A stretch of DNA of 64,000 bases from Kwoniella bestiolae CBS 10118 (GCF_000512585.2 NC_089243.1:124001-188000), one strand, 5' to 3'; counted from the first letter of the stretch, positions 1-11,976 are shown. Notes: a model not told the origin generated them from the letters alone. Numbers and translations are program-made.

Positions 1-1584
1 GTCTGTCCTCTTATCCACAGGTAATGGACCGGTACTAAACAGTGCAGACAAGTTCAACGCTGTGAAGGTATCCAGCAGAATCACTTCGCGAGTCGCATCC
101 GCGTAGATAGATTGATTCAGTGGAAAGTAGGTCGGATTATTATCCAATGTTGAGTTGATTGATGAGTCGGCAGTAGGGTTGGGAGTCTGGGTGAATCGAG
201 CGACGAATTCGGATAAGAATCCTTTGCCTTGGGCGGCTGATACGGGGGAACCGGGGCCGTTGTTGTAGTAGAATGAGATGTCGTAGTAGCTTTAACATCA
301 TACTGATTAGTACATTCATCACTACGGCGCTCAGTATAGCATGGGAGGACAGGATGGCCGGTACTCACTACTCGTAATTCTCGAAATCCTCTTTGGTGAA
401 CAGCTTGCAGAACGCCGAATAACCCAAAGCATCGGTCTCGTACGAGCACAATTGAAGCATAGCGATTATATCGGTTGAGGTGAAGTTGACTCCGGTTATT
501 TGACCTTGAAGTCTATCGATCGTCCCGTTAAATGCGTTTTTGGCGAATGCGTTGGCAGCGGTTGATCCGATACTTCCTCGGGAAGGTACATTGCTGTTCG
601 AACAGGTTTCGTAAGGTGCACCGCTGCAAAAGATCAATGCAAATATATCAGTGCCAATCACCTATAATAGCGATGCCAAAATCAAGCTGGATTCGAAACT
701 CACGTATTATTAACCCCGCTCGTCTCCACCATAATCTCAATATTGACCTGATCCATATACTCCGGCACGCCAAACATCCCCGCCGCGAAGTTCTCCGCAG
801 TCTTCACCATCCTATCCTGACTTTCCGTCCTGAATACTGGCAACGTCCCAGCCTCGGTAAAGTTGTTAAGGAGATACCCATACTGTTGTCTGAACGCCGC
901 ACCCAGCGCGAAATTCTGCAATCTCCCACTAACCGTTAAAAGCTCTGCACCCAACTTGAATGTCCAATCATTCAAGAACTCCAGTTCGCCTGTGGCATTA
1001 AATCCCCCCTGCTGCTTGGTGGCATTGGCAATCTTCCCGCTGAAGACGTACGGCGCAGATCCGCTGGTGGGGTATCGCGCGCCGTGTCGATACAGGAGAT
1101 GCACCTGGGTGACTGAACATCCCTTGGGAGCTAGTGGAGAAGTATCGTTCAGACCGTAGAATGAGGATGGGACGGAATACCACGGTGAGAGATTACCCCA
1201 GTATTTTGAGATGTCGATATCCCCGGAGTTGTCCTCCGGCTGGTCCACTACTAAGGGATAGGAGGATAGGGAGCCGGTGTTGTATGCGTAGGAAGCGGCT
1301 GTTTGCACTGCGGCTGGCTCTACGCCGGTTAGGGTCACGCCGGGGTATCCTACGGCTGTCTCTCCTGGGAAGAGGCCGCTGTTCACTTTGGCTATGGTTT
1401 GACAGTCAGTCAGTCAGTCATTCAGCTGGGTCATGCAGAAGATAGGAGGGCAAGAAGGGGACTTACTACCTGTTGGAGGGAAAATATCAGAGGTAGTCGA
1501 GCCGACATATGCCTCTGCCTTCTTGTCTAAGACTACTGCACTGGCGAGGTAAGGTAGCAGACCAAGCAACGCAACGAACAGCAT
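1..1584 (-). CDS. Secreted histidine acid phosphatase (phytase-like), 3' end off window
   Basis: Branch-2 histidine acid phosphatase, expected to release phosphate from phosphomonoesters outside the cell or in the wall. Exons on the minus strand are 1584-1467, 1391-704, 623-369 and 289 to beyond the window edge; phases agree at each junction. The protein opens with a hydrophobic signal peptide (residues 1-16, MLFVALLGLLPYLASA) and carries the catalytic RHGARYPT motif at about residues 141-148. The Cys-rich core LCSYETDALGYSAFC and the FYYNNGPGSP segment are typical of the family. Oddity: where fungal phytases have the second catalytic motif (YADFSHDN), this protein reads YADATREV, so the expected His is Arg421 (codon 90-88) and Asp is Glu. 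A TATA-like element lies at 1652-1647, 63 bases above the ATG. Family assignment is firm; substrate and activity are open. Confidence 0.9.
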
Positions 1585-2779
1585 TTTCGATGGTATACAG
1601 TAGAGGCGGATGTCTACCGATAGGACAATCTGGATGAAGAAAAGTCTTTATACCTTGAACATTCCATTTGAGCTTTTTCAGCTTTGCAGAGATTAGTGGT
1701 GGACGTCATCGGACCTCAATTACCCGAAAAGCAGGCACCATCAAAAGAAGATCTCTGGAACGTGCGTCTGAAAGCGGCCATGTCCGTAGCTATTATCGAT
1801 GGTGTGGTTCTAAGAATAGCATCTTCTCGAGTATCCCATGAGGGTGTTGTCTCACGTGCATCGATAAGTAGCGTATGAGAATGCTCGGCGGTCCAAGAAC
1901 GTTGTGCGTATATGTGGATTGAGTGTGAAGTGAGATGGAGAGATGCTATTTTGAGATGGACGGAGATGTCGCGTGAGGGCTGATAGGTCGTCTGCGAGAT
2001 ATTCTACGCTGATTTGTGGGTTGAAGGTGAACGTTCATCTGTAAGACAAGGGGTGTTATCTATGAATAGATGTTGCATCATGGCCTGCAAGGTATGGGAG
2101 GTACTTATCATTGAGATGAACTTCGTGCTGTTCGTTATGCCTTGGAAAACGTTCTTCACTAACTGGGGATGTTTGAATAGGAGATACCGTTTGATGGTAT
2201 CATCGTCGGGTCTGACTATTTATGATCATCTGCAAGATACATCTCTGATATGGGCAGCTTGATAAGCAATGTGCAGTGAACTTTCAAGACTTCAAGCGAA
2301 TGAAAGGAATCGCCAAGCGCTACCGGGTAAAATACCAGCTAGCCTATTCATCTGTTGGATGTTTGTTTATATACTCGGCACATGTGCTGAACGATCAAGG
2401 GCGATGCTGATACTGATGCTGATGCTGATGCATGTACGTTGTAGGATGGAGATTGTCCAAAGGACCCTCCCACGTGGCATACTATAACGATTCAACGCAC
2501 TGACACTCACCATACTGCTGTACATACACTAACTAGACGGTACAATACATGCTGATTCTCATCATGCTTCTTCTTCTTCTTGTCATATCTATTCAACAGT
2601 CAATAACCCCACTCCGCAATCCTTGTCCTCCCTGATCTGACCCGTGTGCACACATTGCCAACAAGTCTGCCCATTTCCACGTGAGTGCCCCCTAGCCCCT
2701 GGTGTCTGGAAAGACTGAGCTGACGAGAGCCAAACATCCCGTCCTTCCTTTTCTGACCGAACAACCAAAAAGACCCATC
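1585..2779. promoter_or_regulatory. Long divergent upstream region with three CACGTG sites
   Basis: No gene is convincing in these 1.2 kb. The stretch separates the acid phosphatase (minus) from the first F-box-like gene (plus). Three CACGTG palindromes lie at 1853-1858, 2471-2476 and 2678-2683; this is the core site of Pho4-type bHLH regulators of phosphate-starvation genes. A short CTGATG microsatellite sits at about 2404-2430 and a CTT run at about 2566-2580. Confidence 0.45.
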
Positions 2780-3931
2780 ATGTCTGCTCTCCCAACACCG
2801 TCCCCTTCCTCCGTCGTATCCTTCTGTTCATCTCAGACCAGCTCCCGTCAATCAAAGGTACTCTCTCCTCCTTCCACCTTCGCTTCTTCCTCGTCTCGTC
2901 AAGTCAACCGTCCCCGATCCTTATCCGACCTCACCCAGTCCCTTCCTGACGACCTCAAAGCTCATATCCTTGACATCATCTCCAAGTCCTTCGAAGACCT
3001 CAAAACCCTCACTCGAGTCTCCCAGGACTTTTATTCTCGATACGCACCTATTCTATATAAAAACTTACACATCAAGACCTACGAAGTTCCCATCAAGATG
3101 AGGTTGATGAACCCCAAGTATCGTAAAGGATATCATCCCTTCACCAAAGAGGAAGAATCGTTGTATCACAAATACAGAGAAAGAAGACTGGGAGTGACCA
3201 AGCTCTGCGAGACTCTCCGCTTCACGAAGGAAAACGATGTCAGATCGACTTTAGGCCTGGTATGCGAGTTTACTGCTTACTCCCAAAGATCAGCTCAAGA
3301 TAGTGATCTCGATTCAACCTCCCGTTTATTCAGGAATGTCAAGTACCTCATAATTGAAGGGAGGTGTTCGCTCATGGACAAGACGATTTGTTATAAAGAT
3401 AATAGGAAGATGATTTCCTCTAGCAAGTTATGGAAGAACTTGAATCCCACCCATATCTGTATAGATAGTCCTGATATGATCGTACAGCGAATTGCGATCG
3501 GTTGGGAACCAGGTGCATCGGTCCTTACTCGATGTGGTTATCTCGACCCCAAGCATAAATGGATCAACACAGGATCGGTGACCTTCCATAACACCCATCG
3601 AAGTGTGGTCAAACATGATGAGAATGTGGAACAGCGATTCTTCCTCAGAGAAGGTCCTGGACATCCTCACAAGCTGGTTCTGAACGAGCACGATCTCTCA
3701 TTTCTGAACTTCGACTCCAACAACAATACCAATCCAAACTCAAGCTCGACTACAATCACACATACTGCCAACAACAACAGAAATCGATACAAGAAGATCG
3801 AGTTACTTAACTGGAAGGGACAAGATGTGCTGTTCGATCATGCTGATAATCCGATTGGGCCGGTCGAAGGGTTGGTAGAAGTTTATACGCCCGATGATGG
3901 GGATGCTTGTATTTGCTGTGGAAAGAGATAG
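2780..3931 (+). CDS. F-box-like protein, single exon
   Basis: An intronless 383-residue protein. The ATG at 2780 is chosen as the first one in frame; the open frame extends upstream only without an ATG. The N-terminal 50 residues are Ser/Pro-rich. Then comes an F-box-like helix set, starting LPDDLKAHILDIISKSFEDL, in which Leu-Pro opens the domain and a second helix (LTRVSQDFYSRYAPILYKNL) follows. The rest has no leucine-rich or WD repeat that I can see; there is an Asn/Thr-rich low-complexity patch at about residues 314-336 and a Cys-rich end (ACICCGKR). F-box proteins usually give SCF ubiquitin ligases their substrate choice, but here only the domain is supported and the target is unknown. 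It shares the same F-box style with the next gene downstream. Confidence 0.65.
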   Translation: MSALPTPSPSSVVSFCSSQTSSRQSKVLSPPSTFASSSSRQVNRPRSLSDLTQSLPDDLKAHILDIISKSFEDLKTLTRVSQDFYSRYAPILYKNLHIKTYEVPIKMRLMNPKYRKGYHPFTKEEESLYHKYRERRLGVTKLCETLRFTKENDVRSTLGLVCEFTAYSQRSAQDSDLDSTSRLFRNVKYLIIEGRCSLMDKTICYKDNRKMISSSKLWKNLNPTHICIDSPDMIVQRIAIGWEPGASVLTRCGYLDPKHKWINTGSVTFHNTHRSVVKHDENVEQRFFLREGPGHPHKLVLNEHDLSFLNFDSNNNTNPNSSSTTITHTANNNRNRYKKIELLNWKGQDVLFDHADNPIGPVEGLVEVYTPDDGDACICCGKR

Positions 3932-4449
3932 GTGATTGAGGTGAGTTGAGGCCTTGACGATGTTGCATTGACATACGTTGCGTTGCTGACAGAGCTCTCT
4001 GTGCTACTAGATCAACGGCAGAAGTAAGAAAATGACATGATAACGTGTTTGAGTAGCTTAGAGGGGAATCCAGTATCATTGGTCACATATCCTTCACCGA
4101 ATATACTTTGTGTCCTTGTAATTGAGCTTCTGCGTATCAACTATCAAATCGCGAATGTATTGTATCATGTACATACCATACGTGTACGTCTAACCACGAT
4201 GGCTGATTCGAGTGCAAGTAACAAATCGTCAATCGTATTAATAACGATGGTCGGACAATCCGCACGGATCCACTCGAAGCTGACGTGATAATGTTCTGGA
4301 AATGTGTTGGACCATTATCTATCCGCACACCAGCTCTTGTGTCTCTTGTCATCCTTTTTTTTTCTCTTCTTCTTCTACTTCTTCTCCACCCCTTCAGACT
4401 CATACATCTTGTCCCTCGGTTTGACACCTTTCTCTCGACTCCTTGAACG
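3932..4449. other. Intergenic, between the two F-box-like genes
   Basis: No gene seen. It should hold the 3' end of the upstream gene and the promoter of the next one. A T-run and CT-rich leader at about 4362-4420 lies just above the ATG at 4450, as is common for transcribed leaders here. Confidence 0.5.
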
Positions 4450-5069
4450 ATGAATCCTAACCATTCCTACCACCCCAATCGCACCCCCCCCCTTCTTCGG
4501 GCAATAACAACTTCCAGCAGATGATTGATCGACTACACCAGAACAATCAAATACTCCAATTCATGTTCACACGAAATGCCATCTCTTTGGGAATCCCTCT
4601 GAATCTTCCTTCTGGACCGAGATACCCCTCTCCGTATCAGCATCAGCAGTACCCGCTGGCCAACAGTGAATCCCATTCCCAATATCAACAAATGGTTCCG
4701 GGTCAATATCCTTATACGCCTCGTCAGATTCAACAGGCCCAATCTCGTCACGACAACCCTCGATATCATCCCTATGATCGATCCTCCAAGCGGTACAACC
4801 CCCAAAAATCACCCCTCAAGTATCCGTTACCTCCCAAACCTTCTCTTGCCTCTTCCTCTGCCAATCTCCACCATCTCAACCCTAAAGAAGCGACACCACC
4901 GCGTAGGACGATCCCTCTGCGCATACAATTCCGGATTCTCGATCATCTCTCGTCAGCTTCTTTGTTATGTCTCAAAGTCTGTTGTCTGGTCAGTAAAGCA
5001 TGTTATGAGCGATATTCCAAGAGAATGAAGGAGGTCGAACAGCAGGCCAGTCCTCAGGTATCAGTATGA
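4450..5069 (+). pseudogene. Short F-box-like paralogue, broken at a C-run
   Basis: From the ATG at 4450 the frame reads MNPNHSYHPNRTPP and then fails at a run of nine C (4484-4492). One more C would join it without a stop into the long frame that continues from 4521 (MIDRLHQNNQ) to the stop at 5067. That continuity (Gln/Asn-rich, Pro-rich linker, then a C-terminal F-box-like segment) suggests either a sequencing slip in the homopolymer or a real frameshift; an intact but shorter protein could also start at 4521 (182 residues). The F-box-like part, IPLRIQFRILDHLSSASLL, lines up with the upstream gene, but the protein ends shortly after it (RMKEVEQQASPQVSV), so it is a small, truncated relative. 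Function unknown. Confidence 0.5.
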
Positions 5070-5451
5070 CTTGTAAGTGATTATCAATACAATTAGCCCG
5101 AGTTGACAAGGCTGAATCTCTGTGGTAGCTTATCATATGCAAGTCAAGTCAGTAAGAAGTTTCTTGTGTTCTTTTTTCGTAGAGATGTTTGATGTTTGAT
5201 GGATGTGATGCATGCGATGAGAGAAGAAAGAGATACTGTATCTTTGAATATTATGCTGGTTTATGAGCTATGACGTAATGTCGTAATGCCATGATGGCTT
5301 TCGTTCCTTGATCGGCTACAGACTAAGGATTGTTCTCAGCTGAAAATATATGTCAACATTGTAAACACCTTATCCTTTCACTTCTTCACCTTTTCATCTA
5401 TAACTGTCCAGAAAGGTCTAGGCGAGAGCAGAGAGTGAGACCGTCTTCAAG
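5070..5451. other. Intergenic, promoter of YME2
   Basis: No gene seen. AT-rich patches occur at about 5340-5365 and a CT-rich leader at about 5368-5410 leads into the YME2 ATG. Confidence 0.5.
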
Positions 5452-8400
5452 ATGATCAGACCAAGATCTCTACCACTTCCACTCCCCCTCAGATCATCTC
5501 TACGTACTTCATCCAGTCTCCCCACCCGAACCCCTTCCATCCTCCTCCAATCCACTCTTCATCCCATCCACATCCGAGCGAACTCGACCATCCCACCGAT
5601 AAGTCCCATCTCACCCACTTCCACGGATATACCCAACCCCAGACAATCAGCCTCATTCTACATATCCAATGTATTACCTCTCAAATTGACTTACTGGGAT
5701 TTCCGACCCACCTGGGCATCCCTCCTGAGAGAAGAAAGCCTGTTGGAGAGGATACACGATATCACAAGACAGATAGATCTGTACGAGTTCAAATTGGAGA
5801 GTCTCGAAGTATCCAGGAAAGATGGTGGTGTATTCTTACACTTTTCGTATATCCCTCGCACTTCCCCTTCTACCTCATCATCCGCGTCGAAGGAGGGACC
5901 AGAGGGGGAAATCAAGGATATAATAGGTAGTCAACTATCCTCCACCGCCCCATCTACCTCATCGCCCACACCTGGAAAGTTATTCATTGAAGAACTGAAT
6001 GAGAAGGCGAAGACGAGTGGTGGATGGCCAAATTGGTTGGGAGATTGGTATGCTGCTCAGAAGTTGAATTTGGTTAATAACACCACGGCTGTCCCGGGCC
6101 ATTCGTTATATTCGACTGGCGCTGAACAGGGGGTACTGAAGAAGGGTGATGAGGTTGAGAAGAAGGGGATAGAAGTTAGTACGGGGGCGGAGAGGGTTTG
6201 GATCGTGAAAGGGAGACAGTGGACCGAGGTGAGTATGTCCCCTTGTAGAGTAGACAATCTCTTTCTTCCCTTCTCGATCTGGGCTGTAGTCTTGGACAGA
6301 GCTGATCACCCGTTTTTACCCTACAGGACATGAACAGATTCCCCACTGGTAGACTGAGGGTAGAGTTTGATGGTCCGGATGTGTCCCAGGAGATGCTATA
6401 TACCTTGTTTAGAGTAAGCTCAAGCCATAGTACTGTATCACGTCATCGTCATGGCCGAGCTGACTATTTCTCATCTTTCACAGCCCTACGGTAGAATAGC
6501 AGACATCCAACCTCCCTCACCTGTCCCAGCTGGATCATTGCGTTTCGCAACAGTCACCTACTCAAGATTGTCTCCAGCAGCAATAGCTATAAATTGTGTA
6601 CGTGCAGTCTTCCGATCCTGTGTAAGACCATAACAGCTGTGCTGATTCTGGTCTCACAGCTACACGGCTTCTCAACTCCCACCAATACAGCAGACTTCAC
6701 TCTCAAGACCTCCGGATCAGCCTCATCATCTACCATACCTAAGAGTAGATTAAGGATATACTATGAACGACCTCTCAAAGCTCACGCAATACGAGATTGG
6801 ATATCTGCGCATCCGAGACTGGCATTACCTGTTATTGCTTTCTTGATCGGTACACTGAGTTATACGGTAAGTCGGCTTCTACGCCAATTCGATCCTCCCC
6901 GTACTTGTCAAGAGCTGACTCTTATTTCTTAGTTCTTCGACCCTATCAGAGCGTTCTTTGTTAGATCAAAGTTGGAAGGAGTGTGGGATATCGAACAGTA
7001 TTCGCTGATTAAGAGTGAGCACCCTCACATCCGCTTCATCCTACTATCATTGGTCTTCCACAATGATACTAATCATGTTGTGTTTGGTGTAGCCCTCCGA
7101 CAGAAATTCGTCCTCCCCACATCATTCGGTTTCCTCAGCTCCTCGTCAGCATCTACCGGTGAATCAGAAGAAGCTATAGGCAAGGACGCATGGCAGGATC
7201 GTGTTGAGGCTGAGAAAGATGTTGAGAGATGGTTATCTGAATATCCCAACACTTTTATCACTATCACCGGTCCACCAGGCAGTGGTAAGGTCAGTTTGGT
7301 CAGTCGAGTGCTGAAGCAACAATCCAAGTGAGTATTGTTGAATCTGTAATGCTGAATACTCAGCTCAATACTGACTGACGTATTGCCTGTAGACCCTCTC
7401 TAGTCATCGACTGTGCTGAGATTGCTAAAGCGAAGAATGATAAAGGTTTGCTTGATGCTCTGGCAGATCAGACAGGTCAGTTATCTTCTCCAAAGAATCT
7501 AGAATACTAAGCTGAGATCCCCTGTTAACAGGCTACTACCCCGTCTTCTCATTCATGTCCTCTGTCAGTGGTCTGATCGACTTGGCGGCAGTGGGTCTGA
7601 TAGGTCAGAAAGCTGGATTCTCGACACCCGTTGACCAACAATTACGACAAATCCTTGAGATCGTCGGTGGGGCCTTGAAAGATGTTTCCACCCATGCACA
7701 GCAAGAACATCAACAGGAGGCTCAGCATTTGAAAGACGATGCTGCCATCGCCATCGACAGAGAACGACAACGAAGACTGATCTCTCGAGGAGGATGGCAC
7801 GATGGGCGATTAGATTGTATTGCCGGTAACGGTGTGATGTCAGAACTGGGGGTAGGGGATGAACCATATCTCGAATCCGATCTCGATGCCGCCCCACCAC
7901 CATTGATGGACGATATAGCCCCTATCAAGGGAGAAGCTGTCCCACCTACCTCCGCTTCCCTCCCTCTACCCAAAGCATCCTCACCAGAGGAGATCGCCGC
8001 CAAAGCTGCTCAAGCAGCTGCTAATGCCGATCTGGACGCTGAGACGGAAGAAATCAAATCATTACCTATTGTTGTACTCAAGAACTTTGCTCAGAAAACT
8101 GCTAAAGGAGACCTATGGAATGTCTTAGCAGAGTGGGGAGCGAGTTTGGTGGAGAACAAGGTAGCGCATGTGATCATTGTAACGGAGGGTGCGACAGCTA
8201 CCAAAGCTTTGACTAAGGCGTTACCTTCGAAACCTCTCAATAATATTGGATTGGCAGATGCGGATGAGGGAAATGCCCTGGCGTACGTTAGAAGTAAATT
8301 GAAGAACATCTCTTCGTCCACTACTTCAACACAAGAAAAACAGAATAACGGCGTATTTGAGTTGTCGGTGGAAGATTCAAACCAAATTTCCAAGCTTGGT

Positions 8401-9315
8401 GGAAGAATGGTAGATCTCGAGACGTTGGTTTATAAAGTACGGAACGGAACGACCATCAAAGATGCCGTGGAGGATATTATCTTGAGAAATACGATTGAAT
8501 TGAGGAAGGCCGCGTTTGGTGATGATTCGGAAGATGCCAAGAGTTTGCCGTGGAATAGGTCGCAGGCTTGGAGGGTTGTTAAGGAGCTGGCTAGCAAGGG
8601 CGAGGTGAGTGCGATCTTTCTTTGCTACACCTTCAGTAAGCAGATTATGGGGAGATCTTGAGAACAGCACCAAGCGTCATATACGTCATTTTTGGGAGAT
8701 GAGCTGACGCTGTGATTCTTCGTTTCAGATCTCATATGCCAACTTGCTTCAGGATTTCCCATTCAAAGGTGCTGAACAGGCTTTGAAAGCGCTTGAAGAG
8801 CATGAGCTGGTTTCTGTTTCGTACAGCGTCGATGGGAGAGCTTCGAAAGTTAGACCTGGGAAACCTGTTTTCAGATATGCTTTTGAGGCTTTGGTCAATG
8901 GTGAGTATCGCTGTCCATCGCGCCCATCACTTGTGTCGACCTATGACGTATGCCACTCAATGATCTGTGGTCATATAGCACATGCAAGGTGAACTAATGC
9001 CTCAACTTTATATTCGCAGACCCAATATTCAAAGCCTCCAATCAGATAGAGTACAACCTCACCCTAATTGCCAAAGCCGAAAATGACATCAAGACATACG
9101 AGAACGAGCTGAACGCCCTCAAGGGAATCACGACGGAAGGAGGATCGCAAGCTTTAGGAGTGGAAAGTAATTGGTTAGGACTCGGTGGACATTCCGCTGT
9201 AAGGGATAGGGCGAGGTGGTTATTGGATAAAATGCAGAAATCCGTGGAGAAAACTGTGAGGCTTGAGAGGGAGAATGGGGAGATGGTGGGTGTTTTGGCT
9301 AGTGGGAGGGCGTAG
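5452..9315 (+). CDS. YME2: Mitochondrial escape protein 2 (Yme2/RNA12)
   Basis: Inner-membrane AAA-like ATPase of mitochondria, known in yeast for effects on mitochondrial DNA escape and nucleoid structure. Ten exons: 5452-6228, 6327-6413, 6484-6597, 6660-6866, 6933-7014, 7093-7327, 7393-7475, 7532-8604, 8729-8900, 9020-9315; together 1041 residues in frame. The start is Arg/Ser/Leu-rich, as expected of a matrix-targeting presequence. An RRM-like region spans about residues 258-350 (RFPTGRLRVEFDGPDVSQEM, then PYGRIADIQPP), a single membrane span lies near residues 376-395 (ALPVIAFLIGTLSYT) and Walker A GPPGSGK is at 482-488, followed by the hydrophobic PSLVIDC strand. A coiled C-terminal part closes the protein. 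The order of segments and the length fit the Yme2 family well. Confidence 0.9.
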
Positions 9316-10250
9316 ATTGGTCGAATACGTAAAGTCAAGTCAATGTGGGAGAGGATGAGGCGGGACGGAGGGGTTGATAAAACCACGAGGTAAGAGGAGA
9401 CGGGGAGAAATGGGGCGGAGCGGGAAGGAGAGGAGGGCGGAGAGGAGGAGAAAGGTAGAGGAGGCAGAGTCGGATGTGTGGCGGATGCATGGCAACATGG
9501 ATGAAAGAGGAAGGAGAATGTTCAAGAGACGGGACGATTTATGGTTTGTAGCTATGTTTTCATTTATGACTAGTGGATCAAGGATAAATCAATGTTGTAC
9601 ATGCTTCCATACGCAGGCACTACTCTATCATGCATCGAGATGTGCGTGGTACAGTTTAAGGTAACATAACAAACGTTAGACTGGTTGACCCTTCGAGTGC
9701 AAATTTGGACTCGAAAACAGTCTGAAGGAAGATTCGCCACTCCACTCTGGCACGATAGGAGGATTCGGTTTGCTGGTGGCAAACTCGCTCTATTGCCCAC
9801 CAGCATTATGTAGATACTGTACACATTACTGCTAAGCAAGTCCAACTCGTCTCTTGAGAGACGACTGATACCAGCTGTCCTATCAGTTTCCCCGTGTACA
9901 TGTATCGTATACTTGATTGATGAGCTGATGTGATGAGCGTGAGGATGAGACGATCTTTGCGTTCGTACAGTACGATGCAAGACATCCAAAGGACCCTCCA
10001 TCCTCTACTTACTGTACTCGAGTACTATTCCAGGAACCATCAGATAACTGTCGATTATATATTGTAAACAACGACTACCTAGAAAACTGATTTTGAGAAT
10101 GGGGAAAGAAAAGGAAAATAGTATATATAGTATGCTACCGTTGATATCTTTTTCCTTCCTTCTCTTTCTTCCGTCCTACTGACCCATACCCATCTAATCC
10201 CACTGGCTTACCTACTTGATCACCGAACACCTCTATTACATTTATATCGA
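9316..10250. other. Intergenic, purine-rich 3' flank of YME2
   Basis: No gene seen. The plus strand is strongly purine-rich at about 9345-9465. A TATA-like tract (tatatatag) near 10121-10130 and a CT-rich leader (about 10148-10175) precede the ATG at 10251. Confidence 0.45.
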
Positions 10251-11594
10251 ATGTCCCCTAACGCCAACATGGCGATACAACCTCCAAACATCAATTCTAA
10301 CCAGATTATAATCACTCTCAACCAGCCTTGTGCTTGTAATTACCCCAATGCAGACGCATACGAATTATGTGTACTACTTCTTGCGAGGGAGTATCAAGGT
10401 GAGTTGCAGTTTCTACTCGACATACTCAATGCGCTGTAGATCCGCTTGGTGGTATCGAAAACGGCAATGAACTGTCTCAGACATATCTTCTTCCTTCTTC
10501 CTTCCCTTCTCTCCTCTTCCTTCCTTCTCTCCTCTTCTTCCTTCCTCCGGTTCCACTCGTCTCTCCTTCTCCTCAGTACCCCCAGTCTCCCTCCGCCCCC
10601 CTCCGCCCCCCTCTCGCCACACTTCCCCTTCACTATCTTCCTTCCGCTTCCATGTACTCAGCTAATCTTCCTTCCTTCTCTACAGCAACCCTTCTCAAAT
10701 TCCACCAAAAAGCCCTAATGCAAATCTCCGAAATCCTCTTCGTCTCCCTCCCCCCCTCCGTCAAAGGCAAACTCTCTCTCTACACCTTAGCTCTCATCTC
10801 TCCCGCTCCTCGAATCATCCTCGATCCGTACCCCGGTAATGGGACCATCAAAGATTGGATGCACGAATACGATATCCACCTCGAAGATGTGGTTGAGGAG
10901 ATTCACAGAATCGAGAAAAGGCTGGTCGAGCTTAGAGCGAAGAATCTAGATGAGAAGATTGTTAGGAAGTTGGAAGAGCTGGATAAGAAGTTTCAGAGAA
11001 ATCTTATTGTCAAATCAGCTGATACAACAGAAAAGGAAGGAACGGTGAAATGCGGATATGTACCCAAACGGGAGAAGTTGACCGTTGATAGTATCAAGCG
11101 ATTCACGAAGGATACGATGGAGAAGTATAGGGCTTCGCTCCCTTCGCCTAGAGCAAAGGAGATGGGTAATGTCGAGGAGGAAGAACATGATGAAGTATGT
11201 CGTTGTTGTTGTGTATGTTGAGTTGGTGTTTCTCGATGACTGGCACTAAGGAGATGATGACTGACTTTTCCTATAACAGTACACCCCGCCCGATCTCGAG
11301 TTCCTCAGCTGGTTGAGCTCCTTCGATCCCCCTTCCGATCTTTTGGATCAGCCTATCCCCGAGAGTATCTTGAAGGGATTCATGGAAACTGAAAACAGAG
11401 GGTTCGACGCCCGTCCTTCTCCACCATCCATATCTAACGCTACTTGTCCCAAAATGTGGACTCCAGCCAAAAGTGAGGCTGCTCAACCTCAAGCCAAAAT
11501 TGGAAGGAAGAGGAAAGTAGGTGGTTCCGTGAGGATGAGAGCTGGATTTTCAGGTATGACGAACGAAGAGAAGGAAAGGATTGCTGAGGCTTAG
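10251..11594 (+). CDS. Unrecognised helical, charged protein
   Basis: Three exons: 10251-10398, 10686-11194 and 11280-11594, giving 323 residues. I do not recognise a family. Residues about 30-90 look compact and helical (CVLLLAREYQATLLKFHQKA, then SEILFVSLPPSVKGKLSLY). Next comes a charged helix/coiled-coil stretch with heptad-like Leu/Ile (VVEEIHRIEKRLVELRAKN) and a Lys-rich part. The last third is Ser/Pro-rich with basic GRKRKVGG, a possible nuclear signal. The first intron (287 nt) is unusually long for this window because it contains a long polypyrimidine stretch. A nuclear or scaffold role would be a guess. Confidence 0.7.
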
Positions 11595-11976
11595 TCGGAT
11601 GGGGCACAAGTTCAGGAAAATTGATTTGATAGATAAGGGATCTTCGTGTATATACCTTTTCATATATGGACGACGAGTAACAGCGAACAAGTCATGTATG
11701 CAGTAGAAGCTGTAAATGTATAAGCATTTTTCATAGACCATATATATCGCATGTAGACCCTCTCCAATGAACCTGCTGTCGCTATCGACGAACGAAAAGG
11801 AAGATGATCAAGTTGAACGATATTCTACTTCCCATTTGCTCCCCCTGAAAGTCGATCATAGCGATAGATAAACAAATAAACATTCACCCTCAAGCGACTG
11901 CTCATATCTCTTTCGCGATCCTCAATGTTCATCGAGTTAATTTAGTACGACTCTTTAGGACATCGTTCTCACCGAC
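11595..11976. other. Intergenic gap
   Basis: No gene seen; terminator of the gene to the left and promoter of the next. The sequence is AT-rich at about 11640-11760. Confidence 0.45.
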
